Shown: one piece after another, positions 12,401 to 25,139 of the stretch | Position numbering within the stretch: position 1 is the first letter of the stretch | How the letters are laid out: every line of letters begins with the position of its first letter | DNA from: Anthonomus grandis grandis | Lineage: Eukaryota > Arthropoda > Insecta > Coleoptera > Curculionidae | Reading direction: 5' to 3' | DNA length: 64,000 nt | Assembly (NCBI RefSeq): GCF_022605725.1 | Contig: NC_065556.1 | Location: 29,929,140-29,993,139, forward strand | Position numbers and translations under genes: made by a program | Notes under the pieces: generated by a model | Seen by the model: only the letters and a program-made list of their open reading frames with translations | Databases searched by the model: none | What the model was told of the DNA's origin: nothing

Positions 12401-14340
12401 TCGGTTTCGGTGTTATTAAAAATAGACGCCACGTATATGAGCGATGTGTTAACGGTTGTAATGTTTAAAAGTTGAAAAAAAATTGTAAAATGTTTGTGTC
12501 ATGTTTAATTTGTAAATGCATTTAAATAATTGATTTTTTCTTTTTATCTTGAACTGTTCGCATGCGATATTCTTCATATATATGCGAGGTCAGATCCTAT
12601 TGTAAAGTGTTTGGGTTTCTATCTATTTTATGTAAAATGACTTCAACTGACTGAGAAGGTTCACGTGAATTTTAATCGACTCGTGATTTTTCCTAAAATT
12701 CAAAGAAACATTGCAACCTGTTTCGAGTTGTGAAAAAAATTTCAGTTCTAAACAATACTACAAATAAGAATTTGTAAATAATCAAGTTGTAGCCCTATTT
12801 TTCTAGATCATAAAACATTGTTACTCTACCTTAAACCGAAGCAAAGTTACAAGCACTTTTGTTTGACAGTTTTCCAGTTACAATGACTGCCTGGAGAAAA
12901 GTGCCTGGTCAATTGATATGGATTTTGACCAATTTTGACCAACTCAAAATCAGTCAAATACCTTTAATACAACCGTACGTTTATATACTTGTAAATAATT
13001 GGAATTGCTAACAAGGCCAAACATGATCGTTAAAATCGTCTGGATGGTCGTAATCGATTGTTATCTAGTATCTGCCTGATGGGCTGTTTTCAACGTATAC
13101 GTTGAACACCGTTAGATGAGAGAAAAACTTGAGGCATGAAGAACTTTGTTTGTTTTTGGGGATCTCTCTACAGTAGATGACCACCTCAAGCTAATAGAAG
13201 AAATTATCAACTACAGGACAAGACAAAACCAATTTGATAATTTGAGAAGAATTGATTAGCGAATTGCGTGTTAAAGGGTGTAACTGAGAAAGTGTCTACC
13301 GTCTGCAGCCCCTTGCGAGCGAAATTTGGTCTAGATGAAACATCGTTTATAATAAGATCAGGGGGAAGCTTGTTTAATAAATTTTGGTTTTCATGTGAAA
13401 AATGGTTTATTCAAAGAATTTTATTTTCTTTTTTAAACCTAGCAAAGGTTTCTTCATTTTCAGTTAGCTATTTCTAAGAATTTTTAATTTATTTACCTTT
13501 TGATGTTTAATTTTTATTAAATATAGAGTTCTATGTTTTCAATTACCCCTTCAGTGGTCTGGATAAACCTGAGAAATTTGACCACTGCTGGACAATTGAT
13601 CACAAAAAATGGTGACCGGCTAACACTACTAAATATCTTTGTAATAAAATTCAGCATTGCAATGTTTTTTTTTAAATGACGTTATTTAGTCAAATGTTTA
13701 ATTGTACAAAATATAATTGACCCAAAAAATGTATCCCCAAAAACCTACTCAATTTAAATTCCTCAAGCACCCATTTATGATATTTATAACCGCGCTTTTA
13801 CCTTTCTCTTCTTCTACCTTGGATTATGCCTCTTTATCCCCTTATTTAAACAATTGGTGCCAAAATATTACCGTAATCCAGACTGCTATTCTATTTAATT
13901 TCTCAGCTTATAAACTCATTGTTGTCGCAATTAAAACCTAATAAATCCGTCAATTTTTCAAAAGAAAAAAACCTTATTGACTAATTGCTTTTGCATTTAA
14001 TATACCTACAAATAAGGATACGTTTATTATGCATAAAGCGGTCGGTATTTCAGAAATGCAGAAACACCTGACTGGGGAGATTAGAGACAAATTATGAACA
14101 ATTTTGCCGACAAACAATAATAAATTGGCACACGCACAAAAAAAAATTAAACAAAGCGAAGTATCGAAATGTGTCCTCTGTATTTTTAGAACACGTTCCG
14201 AATGTTATTTAAGGTTATAGTCAACTAAGTTCAAGATGAATGGTGCAATGAACCCGCCGCGCCGGGTGCTCATCTCACCAGAAATTTTTCAATATAAAAA
14301 TCCCGCGTGTGTTTAATTGATTTTTTTATAGTTTAAGCTC
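9421..14340. other. gene-poor DNA with dispersed short repeats
   Basis: No coding region is supported. The stretch at 9617-9750 recurs diverged at 10334-10460 (ATTTA-ATAATGACA, then a shared body ending in TAGTCATCATCAA-type sequence). An exact 33-bp string occurs at 9977-10009 and 12499-12531 (starts TCATGTTTAATTTG). The TGCCTGGA motif appears at 10153, 12071 and 12093. At about 11985-11996 ACACCCTGTATA resembles the end of a TIR element, but the other end was not found. Confidence 0.45.
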
Positions 14341-14346
14341 CCCCAT

Positions 14347-14384
14347 GAAAGAACTCAGTAAATGCATATTTACTGAGTTCTTTC
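14347..14384. repeat. perfect 17-bp-arm hairpin
   Basis: The arms GAAAGAACTCAGTAAAT and ATTTACTGAGTTCTTTC are exact reverse complements separated by four bases (GCAT). It is isolated and not part of a recognised element. It could be a small foldback, a transcribed hairpin or a protein-binding dyad. Confidence 0.85.
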
Positions 14385-14980
14385 AAAATAAGTAGTTTGC
14401 AATTTTTTTTTTGTTGGTCGTTCAATGTCCCTCGGGTGCAGCTGACTCATTTGAAAGTAGTTTTCCATGTTTTGCTAAACGATCTTAATCTACTCAAGCA
14501 AGAAATGGACGCTGAACGTATTATACTAATAAATCAATTCTCAGTCCTCGTTTATATTTTACTTCATACAATTGTTGACTATTATTCATTCGCTTTTATA
14601 TGCTTCTTAAATAATGAGTCGATTTCGGTTTAGTTAGTGGGCTTTGTCGATTAAAATCGTCGTTATGCAATCAAATTTGTTAATTTCATATTTGGTCCGA
14701 TAAAAAGCATGGTTTATTCCAGGTATTTATTTTGTTTATCTGGTAGTTACAATTACTTTGAAATTCTTCAGGCGTATTTTTTTCTACTTTTGACTAGGTA
14801 ACTGAAAAGTTTCTTCCAGGCAGTTAGGGTCATCTTTAGTATACTATGTTATTAAATAAAAATAATATAAGCTCTATGAATTGTAAATAGTACATTACTT
14901 AAAAAAAATTGACAGCATATCGGCCTTATACAAGAAAAAAAGAAACACATTATAAAGCAAAAATGTCAATACATACATAC

Positions 14981-15431
14981 GGTAAAAATCAGTGTACGAA
15001 AATAAATGCGTCACTATTTTATTTTGACATAAAAACGACAGTTCTAAATGTCAAAATAACACGTAAGCGCCATCTTGAATAAATGCATTAAATAGAAATC
15101 TTGTGTTACCTCATTTAAAAGGTTTTATTGAGTACTTTTAATATTTATTACATGGACTCGGTGGACTCCGTTTTGACCTGTCTAAAAGTAACAGCCAAAA
15201 AAATACACTGTTGCGATTTTATTAATGTTTTTAATAATAATATACAAATAATTTATAATTTTTGAATTTTGGATTTGGAGTCAATAAAACCTTTTAAATG
15301 AGGTAACACAAGATTTCTATTTAATGCATTTATTCAAGATGGCGCTTATGTGTTATTTTGACATTTAGAACTGTCGTTTTTATGTCAAAATAAAATAGTG
15401 ACGCATTTATTTTCGTACACTGATTTTTACC
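14981..15431. mobile_element. foldback/MITE with 150-bp inverted arms
   Basis: The left arm 14981-15130 is the reverse complement of the right arm 15282-15431, with only one mismatch seen (ACGTAAGCG against ACATAAGCG). The spacer 15131-15281 has no coding potential. The arms start GGTAAAAATCAGTGTACG. Near-identity of the arms indicates a recent insertion or gene conversion. No clear target duplication was recognised. A diverged third arm-like piece follows at 15515-15610. Confidence 0.9.
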
Positions 15432-15514
15432 TATTCAAAAATCATAAAAATGTAAAACGTTAAAATAAAAAAAAATACTTTTTTATTAGGCCGCCATTTT
15501 GAAACGAGTTAAAG

Positions 15515-15610
15515 TACTCATTGAGACCTTTAAAATGAGGTACCACACGACCCCCCTTTCTATTTAAAATTTTTTCTCAAGATGTCGCCCAGCCGCCATC
15601 TTGGAATTTA
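15515..15610. repeat. diverged third copy of the foldback arm
   Basis: ACCTTTAAAATGAGGTACCACACG followed by a TTTCTATTTAAA body and CAAGATG-CGCC parallels the inner half of the right arm at 15288-15350 (ACCTTTTAAATGAGGTAACACAAG and onward). It probably comes from an older related element. Confidence 0.55.
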
Positions 15611-17500
15611 CAACTACCTAGTTTACAGTGAAAAATAGTATCTATAGACCAATTTACTTATGCCAAGTTTCAAAAAATTTTTTCGTTCAAAAAATAAATG
15701 GGGACTTCAAAGAAAAGCACTGTATATTAATTATTCGACGATTTTTTTGTAAATTTTTGGTATTGGTATATTTATCAACCCTATATGGTCAAGGTCTAAT
15801 TATTAAAATGTAGAATATACGTATATCATGTACGATTCTGTTTACAAAAGGGAGATAAATTCGGCATTTAAAAAAATTGACAAGGGATTTACATAGTTAG
15901 TCTTTACACTCGATCGTTACCCATCAAATATGTGATAAAATAACCTTGATTTCACATAATATATGCCACTATGCAGGATACGGTATCCTTTTTATACACG
16001 TATATATCCTGTTAAACCCTCTTGTTATATCTAGATATAGAAGTTCAATAAAAAATGTACATCTGGTGTAAACCAAAAATAAAGTTTTTTATATATTAAT
16101 TATCATGTGTTGCCTGGGCATAGTGCTCATATTTAGTTATTTTTATGTGCAAGAGCATAAGAATATTTATACTTGATAATATCTCTTAATCATGTCAAAG
16201 GCTTTACAAAAATCTTAGAAAATGAATAGACTTCGTGTAACTCTTGGGGCAGAAGAATATTTGTGTCATTTGGTGTTGGATTCAACAAGTCATAGAACGA
16301 CTTCTAACAACAGAACAACTAATGATAATGGTACCTTACTTATATTTTATGATCAAGTGATAAAGAATGTGATTTATTGTGTTCTCTGCTTCGATTAATT
16401 GAAAAACCAGCTCAAAACCTATCTGCTTATTTCCTAGGAAATACCGTAAATGTATGAATTTTTTTATGGTGATGGATCCTTCCAAGAGAATGCTGCTGCC
16501 TGTACAACATAAATTGCCATTAATTTTTTGCTTTAATATCATACATCTAAGGTAAACTTCCTAAACATAAATCATCCCAGAGATGACTAAACAAATATTT
16601 TTAAGCCACTTTCTATCCCAGGAAATTCAGAAATCCAATTTACCATAATATTGTCGTGTCATAACAGTTTTCGTTCTTCTGTTGCTCAATAAAAAGCACA
16701 CGATGCAAATCAGTCATAAAAATAACCGATTTTAAGTATATGAGCGCCCACGTCCTAGGACGACAAGTTTCCAAAATCGACACCTTCTATTGTGAATACC
16801 GTAAAAAATATGGCATCTGACTAACGCCGTGTACAAACGTGGGAAAGATCATTTAATTACCACTTTAATTTTTCCCAATTTTTTTTCGTTTATTGGTGTC
16901 ACCTACTTGTATCTATGTTTGGTGTAATTTATGTGATCGGGAATAGATAAAGTCAAATGTTTTATGGGACTATTTGAAGCGAATAAAATTGGTTAAAAAT
17001 AAAGGCGATCAACATTGAGACAAATTGGAGGCGGTCCAAAAGGACATCAGACACCATTTATTTATTTGCGCCTTGATCTGACTAAGGCTTACTGCGGTCA
17101 TCACTTTTTTATTTCGATAATAGCAGGAAATTATTACTTACTTTGGCATATCAAGGTCAGTCTAAAGAAGCTTCCAAAGGCATTACAACTGTCCCAAATT
17201 CAATTCTAAAAACGCCCTCCTCACCGATTTCCTAATAGAACCGTTATCGTGAGCACGTGACTAAATGCGTCGTTATACCCAATTTCTTGGTCTTTTGTTT
17301 CTGTCAATAGATACCGTAAGTTTCGATTAATTTTTAATTATGATTCGATGATCGACCGGTTTTGGTGTCAAATGGGGATTTTTCAATTAAATTTCATCGA
17401 ACCAGTTTTGAACAAATCGCATTGTTTCAATGTTCCGCATGATTATCATCGAGTCTTTGTGGCTAAAACCAGTAAATGTTAACCGGAAAAATTGATGATT
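15611..17500. other. intergenic AT-rich DNA
   Basis: No gene is supported; open frames of 60-70 codons lack motifs. A segment at about 16040-16110 (AAAAATGTACATCTGGTGTAAACC) is shared with 56065-56125. Confidence 0.4.
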
Positions 17501-18084
17501 AATACGGTAGGAAATAAGAGAAAGAACATCGACGTCAGATGAGTCATCTACCAAAAAGTCTCTTTCTTAATTCTTTCTTCTTTTGGTTTACTCAAGATAT
17601 TCTTCAATGATTTAGTAGTTTACGAGACTCACTGTAAAGTAATAGTAAATTCACTGCATTCTACTGCACAATTCAATTAATTAAAATTGGGTTCATAATG
17701 CTTCAAATAGTCACAGTTCACATATGAAGTTCAAATAAGGATGGGTTACTTGTAAACCCAGACCTCGATATCGGATATTGGTTTTCTTATAAAAAGAGTG
17801 AAAGACAACTTCAAATGCCTGGAATAAAGTTAAAAATTCCTCCTAAAATATGGAACATATTCAAAATGAAATCTTTGAATACCTATAGAAGAAATATATC
17901 ATGATTTAACTGCCTTTAGCATCAGCGTGAAATAAGTCATTTATCAAGATGTCTCCTCAATTCTTTTTGCTATGGTAGTGAATTCACTATACTCAACGAA
18001 CTGAAATTGGATCTAAATGATTTCGAATGATCATAGTTTCTCATAAAAAAGTCCAAGTAATAAGCTTAATGATGGGCTACGACT

Positions 18085-19125
18085 TTTTTCGTGACGTTTA
18101 TTCTCCAGAGCACGAATGAGCATGAATCCGAACGTTCCCCAAAAATGTGAACGTTCCCATAGCGTTAACGTTTGGTGTCGGTTTTCGGCAGTAACGGTCC
18201 TTTAGCAACCAGACGTGGCAACACCGGATCGCCTCGCATTAGGTTGGTTATCGTCGATCGTTGACAGCAATGACATCTGACATTGTTGATTTTCGGGGAT
18301 TTACAGATTGGTTTATTGGAAATTCATGTTATTTTTCGTGGTTAATTTATGCCTTGAATTTGAAGAGATTGCATCGGAGTTTTTAAAAAAAAAAGTGGTT
18401 TCTAGTGTTTACTGTTGAAAATGCCAAGAAGAAAGTGCAATATTTTAAACTTTTTTTTGTTAAAATCGATGGCTTCCACTTCTTCAAGTACTTTCAGTTG
18501 TATAAATACAGATTCCAGGACATTGTGGAGTGTTTAATGCTTAAAGACATCATTGAAAACTATCGCATTAGCTATTTTAACTTTGCCACCGTCTTCGGCT
18601 GCCACTGAAAGAACTTTTAGCAAGTATTCTTTCCTGCACAAAAAAAAAAGAAATCGACTAACCACTGAGAGGGCGGGCAAATTGGCATTTGTTGCTTCAA
18701 ATATTAATTTAGAAACAAAATTAAAGAGTCAAAGTATAAGCTCAAATACCGGCCAGCCAAACACCTCTACCAATTTAATGGAACCGAAATCAAAAAAATA
18801 AAACTCACTACCAAATCTGGGGCTGAAATTAATACCATTGAAGATGATACTTCTGAGTCTGAATTTAATTTAACGGAAATTCTGAGTGATTTAAAATCAA
18901 GCGAGCGTGAAGAGGGAGAGGATAGTTCGGAGGAGAGTTCCTAAATAGGTTAACTTAATAAATAGAACATAAATAAACAATCACAAACATTTTTAATTTC
19001 AGATATTTTCCATTACATGTTTCCTTTGCATTTTTTTCATTTATGCTCGTATGTGCTGAAAATTCTCGTTCGTGCTCGAGGAACGTTCTCGAAAAATAAA
19101 TTCTCGAGCATTTTACAACACTAGT
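18085..19125 (+). mobile_element. hAT transposon relic with C-terminal dimerisation domain
   Basis: 18541-18801 encodes LPPSSAATERTFSKYSFLHK, then KKRNRLTTERAGKLAFV, the conserved C-terminal dimerisation domain of hAT transposases. A frameshift in the A-run near 18798 separates it from an acidic tail (SEREEGEDSSEESS, stop at 18942-18944). The N-terminal zinc finger and the first catalytic residues are missing. Similar GCTCG/GTGCTCG and GAACGTTC strings occur in both flanks (about 18115-18170 and 19040-19100). Comparison with repeat copies at 17745 and 20512 marks the insertion edges. Confidence 0.75.
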
Positions 19126-19813
19126 TACTTCTGAGACTCAAGTCCAATATTGGAAATTCCTTTTTTGTTGGGCGCCAAAAATTCAACATGACGACTATTA
19201 AAAAAAAAAAAGGAAAAGACAACTTTAACTGCCTAGAATAACATTAAAAATAACTCAAAAGATTTGGAACATAAACAACATGAGGTCCTTGAATACTTGG
19301 AAGAAATGAGTCATCTATTAAGACGTCTTCTCAATTCTGTCTTCTAGGTTAGCCATAGATGTTGATTTGTCTATAGTCTACGGGTCCCTGTAGTAGATTC
19401 GCTGTACTCCAACACTCAATTAAATGAATTGAAATTGGGTCAAAAAGTCTTTAAATAGTCACAGTTCTCATAAAAAGTTCAAGTAATTATTTTAATGATT
19501 AAGAGATAATTTTTCTGAACCTATGATGCAACACTGCTTTTCTTTGGGCGCCGAAAATACAAAAAAGAGTGAAAGACATCATTAACTGCTTGTAATAAAG
19601 TAAAAAATTACTCCAAAGATTTAAAACAGATATAAACAAAATGAGGTGTTCGTATACTTGAAAGAAATAAATCATGATTTTATTAAATTTAGTGCCATTT
19701 GCATTTTTATTTTATTTAACAGTAAATCAAGGCGTTTCAATTCTATCAAAAGAGCTAAAGACTACTTTAACTGCCTGGAATTAAATTAAATATTACTCGA
19801 AATATTTGGAACA

Positions 19814-20272
19814 TACAAAGTGTTACAGAATAAGAGGCTGATCCTTAAATGTGTTAATCCTCACCTGATTTTAAGAAGGAAAGTTACGTAAACCCCGTAA
19901 CTTTTCAGCTACAGGATGATAAAATTTTAAGAAAAATATCGGTTTTTCATCATAGGGATAGTAAAAGATTTTTTAAAGTTTATCCAGTAGCATCCGTAAA
20001 GGAACGTATACTAAACTTTTTTTTGTAAAATATAATGTACGCCAATGCATTTCTGTAAAATAAAAACTATTTTTATAATCCCCGTTCATCTTAAGGCGAA
20101 TTTTATTTCTTCATTTTTTTGTCGTCCAACATTCAATTACCGTGGAACAAAAATAAAAACATTGTTATGCCTGGTCAATTTATTAGTGAAAAAGTTATAA
20201 ATATAAGCTTTATTTGAACTTTTCTTCTTAAAATCACTTAAAGATCAGCATCTTATTCGGTAACACCCTGTA
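19814..20272. mobile_element. MITE with about 33-bp TIRs and TA target site
   Basis: The left end TACAAAGTGTTACAGAATAA is matched by the reverse complement of the right end (TACAGGGTGTTACCGAATAA), and the match runs on through GCTGATC. The element sits at a TA, and repeat copies at 17850 and 20670 show the sequence without it (GGAACATA..AAAATGAG). The interior is non-coding. Ends of this kind (ACAGGGTGT) fit non-autonomous Tc1/mariner relatives. Confidence 0.75.
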
Positions 20273-20760
20273 TACTAAATGAGGTTTCTGAATACTTGAA
20301 AGAAATAGTCAATGACTTAATTGCCTTTAACGTCAACGTCAAATAAGTCATCTATCAACAGGTCTCCTTTCTTCTATTCTAGCCGTAGTGTTTGGTTTCT
20401 CTAGTCTGGAGGTCTCCGTAGTAAATTCACTGAACTTCAACACTTACTTCCATGAACTGAAATTGGGTCCAAAAGGTTTCAAATGATGACGGTTCTCATA
20501 GAAAGTCCAATGATGGGTTACTTGAAAATGTTTAATGAAGCTCGAGTCGAATCTTGAAAATTGCTTTTCGTTGGGCGCCAAAAATGCATAATGTAACGAC
20601 TATGAAAAGAGTGAAAGACAAATTCAAATGCGTGGTATAAAGCTAGAAATTACTCCAAATATATGGACCATATGCAAAATGAGACTTTGGAATGCCTGGA
20701 AAAAATCAATCATGATGCTTTTACGAATGTGATCCCTGGAAAATTACATCAAAAAACTTT

Positions 20761-21869
20761 ATATTTCTATTAATCCTACCTCCAATTACAACAAAAAAGT
20801 ATCCAAAATGCAGGTTCTGAAAAAGCACCAAACACTCTATTGCACACTAAAAACACTTTTTAACAACAATTACAAGACTTCAACAACAACTGCATCCTGG
20901 AATAACCACGACTGTACTGCTCGCTCAACACATGTTTAAATGTTCGACCGTCGCTTTCCCGCTGAGTTTAAAACACGTAATAATAATAATAGTAATAAGT
21001 GAGCCTCGATTCGAACAACGAACTTATCAAGACGAGAGGTTGGTCGGTTTTTATTAAGTGCTGTCAAGGTCGCTTTATTTCGTATTGGGTAACGGTTTTT
21101 CTGGTAAAATGAACATTTTTCAAAAAACAAGTGGTTTTGTTTTTGATGAAAATTTATTAAGAAATCAACTTTTACATATCTATACCACATATACACAAAA
21201 GATAGTATATGCTGACAATCATAAAGCATGATGGTGCCTATCTATGCAGATTGAAACAAACAGGAAATATAAACGCTTGCACGAATATAAAGTTTCAAAG
21301 CCTACCTACTACCATCTAATTGAATTTTTATGAGTCAAACAAGTCGCTTGTGTAATAAGCTCTTTGTAAGCGGTTTCTTGGGGCATAAATCACCGGTTTA
21401 TTATTATTATTAGAAAGAACAATAATATGATTTACGTTGTAAGCAATTCGATTTTCTTGTAATTGTTGCTTAAAAACACTCACAGGTGTGGCATTTAGCA
21501 TGTTATCAGTTAGGTGATCGCACTTCTAACCTCGTAAATAAATAAGCGGCGTGGAGAAAATTTTAATTAACAAACGTCTGTTTTGTCCATTCATGTTTTA
21601 CTGTTGTTGCCATTTTTTTTTTCAGCACGGGTCAAGGGAAGGGCAGCGAAACGCACTTTCTCGTCGTTTTTATGGAGAAATTCAAAAGTAATTGGCTTGA
21701 TAATTGCCTATATATTATGAGAAACATCTGTAGTGGCTTTTTTTATTTAGAAGAACAGGGTGTAGCCGACCAGTTAGTAAAACTATCTGTTAAAGAAGTA
21801 TTTTCCCTAATAGCTCCAATTGCCTATAATTATAAAATAAGTTCATTTGAATTTTATCAATAAGTTAAT
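20761..21869. other. intergenic, no supported gene
   Basis: A minus-strand frame at 20936-21229 and a plus-strand frame at 21672-21863 show no known motif. A pyrimidine-rich tract ending in CAG occurs just before 21627 and could be a chance acceptor. Confidence 0.35.
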
Positions 21870-22960
21870 TAATTAGTCCAGATAGTTGAAGTCTAATATT
21901 AATTAAAGTGCCTGAAATGTTAAGAAATCCTCGGTCTAACTGCCTGGAATTACAAAATAATTTAATTTAAACTTCATTAACAAATAAATTAATTAGTCTG
22001 CCTGGACTTGAGGTACAATTTTAATTAAAATACTTAAAATGTTAAGAAATTTATGCTTAACTGTTTGGAATCATAAAATAATTAAATTTAAATTTTTATA
22101 ATAAATTAATTAATTATTCCATGTCATTGTAGTTGAGCTCCAATTTTAATTAAAGTGCCTGAAATTTTAAAAAATCCTTGATCCAACTGCCTGGAATTAT
22201 AAAATTAATTAATTTGAACTTTAATAATAAATTAATTAAGTAGTCCAGGTACTTGAGTTCCAATTATAATTAAAATTGCTGAAATGTTAAAAAATCGTGG
22301 AATCCATTGCCAAGAGTGTTAAAAAATTTTAATTTGAACTTCATTACAATATAAGTAAGTTAATTATTAGTTCAGGCAATTGAGGTACAATTTTAATTCA
22401 AATATTAAGAAATCTAGGGCTCAACTGTTTGGAATCATAAAATAATTTAATTTGAACTTTAAAAATAAATTAAATAATTAGTCCAGGTACTTGAGTTGCA
22501 ATTTTAATTAAAATTCCTGAAATATTAAAAAATCCTTGATTCCATTGCCAGGAATGTTAAAATATTTTAATTTGAACTTCATTAATATATAAGTTAATTA
22601 GTCCAGGCAATTGAGGTAAAATTTTAATTAAAATACTTAAAATGTTAAGAAATCTATGCTCAACTGCCTGGAATCATAAAATAATTTAATTTAAATTTCA
22701 ATAATAAATTAATTAATTAGGCCATGTAGTTGAGGTCCAATTTTAATTAAAGTGCCTTAAATGTTAAGGAATCTATGGCTCAACTGCCTCGAATTATAAT
22801 TTAATTTAAACTTGATTAATAAATAAATTAATTAGTCCAGGCAATTGAGGTACAATTTTAATTAAAATACTTAAAATGTTAAGAAATCTATGGCTCAACT
22901 GCTTGGAATCATAAAATAATTTAATATAAACTTCCAATTGACCAATACTATTTTTTTTAA
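21870..22960. repeat. about 120-bp tandem repeat, about nine units
   Basis: Units are marked by AGTCCAGG(C/T)A-TTGAGGT-like strings near 21874, 21994, 22115, 22240, 22368, 22480, 22600, 22719 and 22835. Each then has ACAATTTTAATTAAAAT, TGTTAAGAAATC, CAACTGCCTGGAAT and AAAATAATTTAATTT. Each unit therefore carries CCAGGCA and TGCCTGG in opposite orientations about 70-80 bp apart. The sequence is almost wholly A/T otherwise. Confidence 0.85.
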
Positions 22961-25130
22961 TATTTATTTAATTATTATTGATTTTTACACAGTTATAAAA
23001 CTGGTATCAAAGCCTAAATATTAACGATTTTAATTACTTCTTAAGAATCTACCCAAATCCATTATTTTTAAAAAATGGACAAATAAAAATTGTACTTTTT
23101 CTTCACAATGGTTTTCTTAGGATATTTCTGGAATTTATGCAAATTAGGAAAATGTTAACTAAAAGATCAATTCCATGGGAAAAAAAATGAAATTACCACT
23201 GATTTTTTTTGTAATGCTTGATCCAGAGTTTTATGTTCTTTTCTCCCTTTTGAGATAGTTTAGAAATCTTTAGGTGAGACATTCCAGGAATGTATAATAA
23301 ATATTATCGAAAGGACTTAAATCCGGAGATCTTGTCGGTCACTGAATAGGACCTGACCACCATTTTATTGAAAATTAGATGTCGTGGTCATTTTCATTAT
23401 AATATTAACGTCATTTTCTATTATTTCGTAGTAAATCGTGTGCATTTTTTAATTAGTAGAAGTACGTCTCGTTCGTCAAGATTCTACAATATGATATCCG
23501 AAAATGACTTACTCATTCTTAAATTATACGTATAGACTTTTTTTCTTTTGCTCATATTTAAAATTGAATATTCATTTAAATAAGGAATTATATGATGGAT
23601 GATCTAAATGGTATATTAAAACAATACCTCATATTGCTATTTTGTATAAATAAATTATTAAAGCCTTGAAAAACAAGCACATTAATTACAGAACCACCAA
23701 TATTTCAATTTTAGTGGTAAATATACAATCTACATATTTAGTAAAAAATTAGGGAAATGATAATTTAAATTTTTCTCCGATAACCTATAAACCCGAAACC
23801 CATATTCTCTAAATATTATTTCAAATAATTCATCTATTTTTTAACAATTTTATCCAATTAAATAGGGAAAAATGATGCATTAATGATCCTACTTATTGAT
23901 CATATGATCTAAAGATTAATGACTCACTTAAATAACGCAAACGAGTTACAATAAAATTAGCATTCTTCAACGACTTAATTTAAACAATCCAGCAACAAAG
24001 ATTCTACATGAGATAACTGGTCAAGTACGTATACACCATGTCTAGTTTTAATTAATGTGGTATATCCTGTATGACATACGTAACTATTATTATGCTTTTA
24101 ATAAATCCAATGATATTCTCTTGCACAACATATTCGTTTATTGTCGCCATCATGTTGATTAAAATAATTTTTTTTTTTAATTGGAATCGGTGCAGAAGTC
24201 GTTCCAATAATATGTAATTCGACCCTTGACTCGTATTATACAATATATGAGATTTTGTAAGAATTATAGAATTTGCTGCACTAATCAAACTAAATTAGTT
24301 TGATAGTAAAGGGTTTTTGTAACACTATACACTTCCCTTGGAACTAGGGTGTGCATTTCAAAAATTAATTTTAAATCCAAGAAAATGTATCTGTTAATAT
24401 TCAAGATTTATATTTATTAATCCATTTGAGTTATTGGCTTATAGTAAATTAATATTAAACTTGCTCTATAATTTCCGTATAGCATACATGCATGATTTAC
24501 ACATGCATATTCTCACCAATTTTTTTTTATTTAGGTTTGACTTTGGTGCATTGGTTTGTCATTAGTTCTGTCTGATGTGTTATTAATATTTAAGGTGTTA
24601 AGTTTCTTTATTTGTTTTTTTTTTTGCTAATTTACATAATATTTAGTGTTTAATCTGATTTGTTGTTTACTCCCTACTTGGTCATTAGGATATCTTGTTA
24701 AGCAGTATATATTAAGTAAGAAACTAAACAATTCTTGGAATCTCCTCATTGATGATCGCAATGATTAATCTGAGGGATCTTAAATAGCTTTAAAAAAAAA
24801 GTAAAAAATAATACTGAAAGTTTCAAGGATATAATCAGCAACGTCGATCTTAATCTTCTTTAATGAGTTTGTCAACTGTACCACGATCAGATCGATATCG
24901 TTTACGACGTTTTCCGTATAAAATAATACCTACAGTTCGTGTTTTACGATAGATTTTATGGCGGTTTTGCGGTCAATAGTTCCATTGTTTTTATATTCTC
25001 GTTTTACCTCGGATATCGCTTTTATATGTGGCGATCGTGTACCGTTTGCTTGTATCATGAATATATGAATAAGGGATTTGTTAGACAGGTTTTTGCATGT
25101 ACAGTTCTGTTATTTTAATCTTTTCAGTGT
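22961..25130. other. intergenic AT-rich DNA
   Basis: No gene is supported except the transposase relic at about 23285-23360. A minus-strand frame at 24052-24288 has no motif. Confidence 0.4.
23285..23360 (-). mobile_element. mariner-like transposase relic
   Basis: The minus strand reads W-S-G-P-I-Q-stop-P-T-R-S-P-D-L-S-P-F-D, the third-acidic-residue block of Tc1/mariner-type transposases (compare WP-RSPDLTP-D in the element at 54818-55441). A stop interrupts it and no other blocks are clear. It is a short, old fragment. Confidence 0.5.
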
Positions 25131-25139
25131 TTTTTTTGT

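Larger units (their letters stand above)
17500..20760. repeat. degenerate large-unit repeat array
   Basis: A theme recurs at about 17530-17830, 17930-18080, 19215-19550, 19570-19700 and 20330-20720. In order it has AGTCATCTA, a TCTC-rich stretch, AATTCACTG, TGAAATTGGGT, CAAATAGTCACAGTTCTCAT, GATGGGTTACTTG, TTGGGCGCCAAAAAT, GAGTGAAAGACAA, TTCAAATGCCTGGAATAAA, GGAACATA and AAAATGAGG. Copies are diverged and reshuffled. They provide empty-site reference sequence for a hAT relic (18085-19125) and a MITE (19814-20272) inserted into them. Confidence 0.7.

Noticed and set aside
21627..21863. Possible exon after a polypyrimidine-CAG sequence
   Set aside because: The frame has no family features and no matching exons were found on either side.
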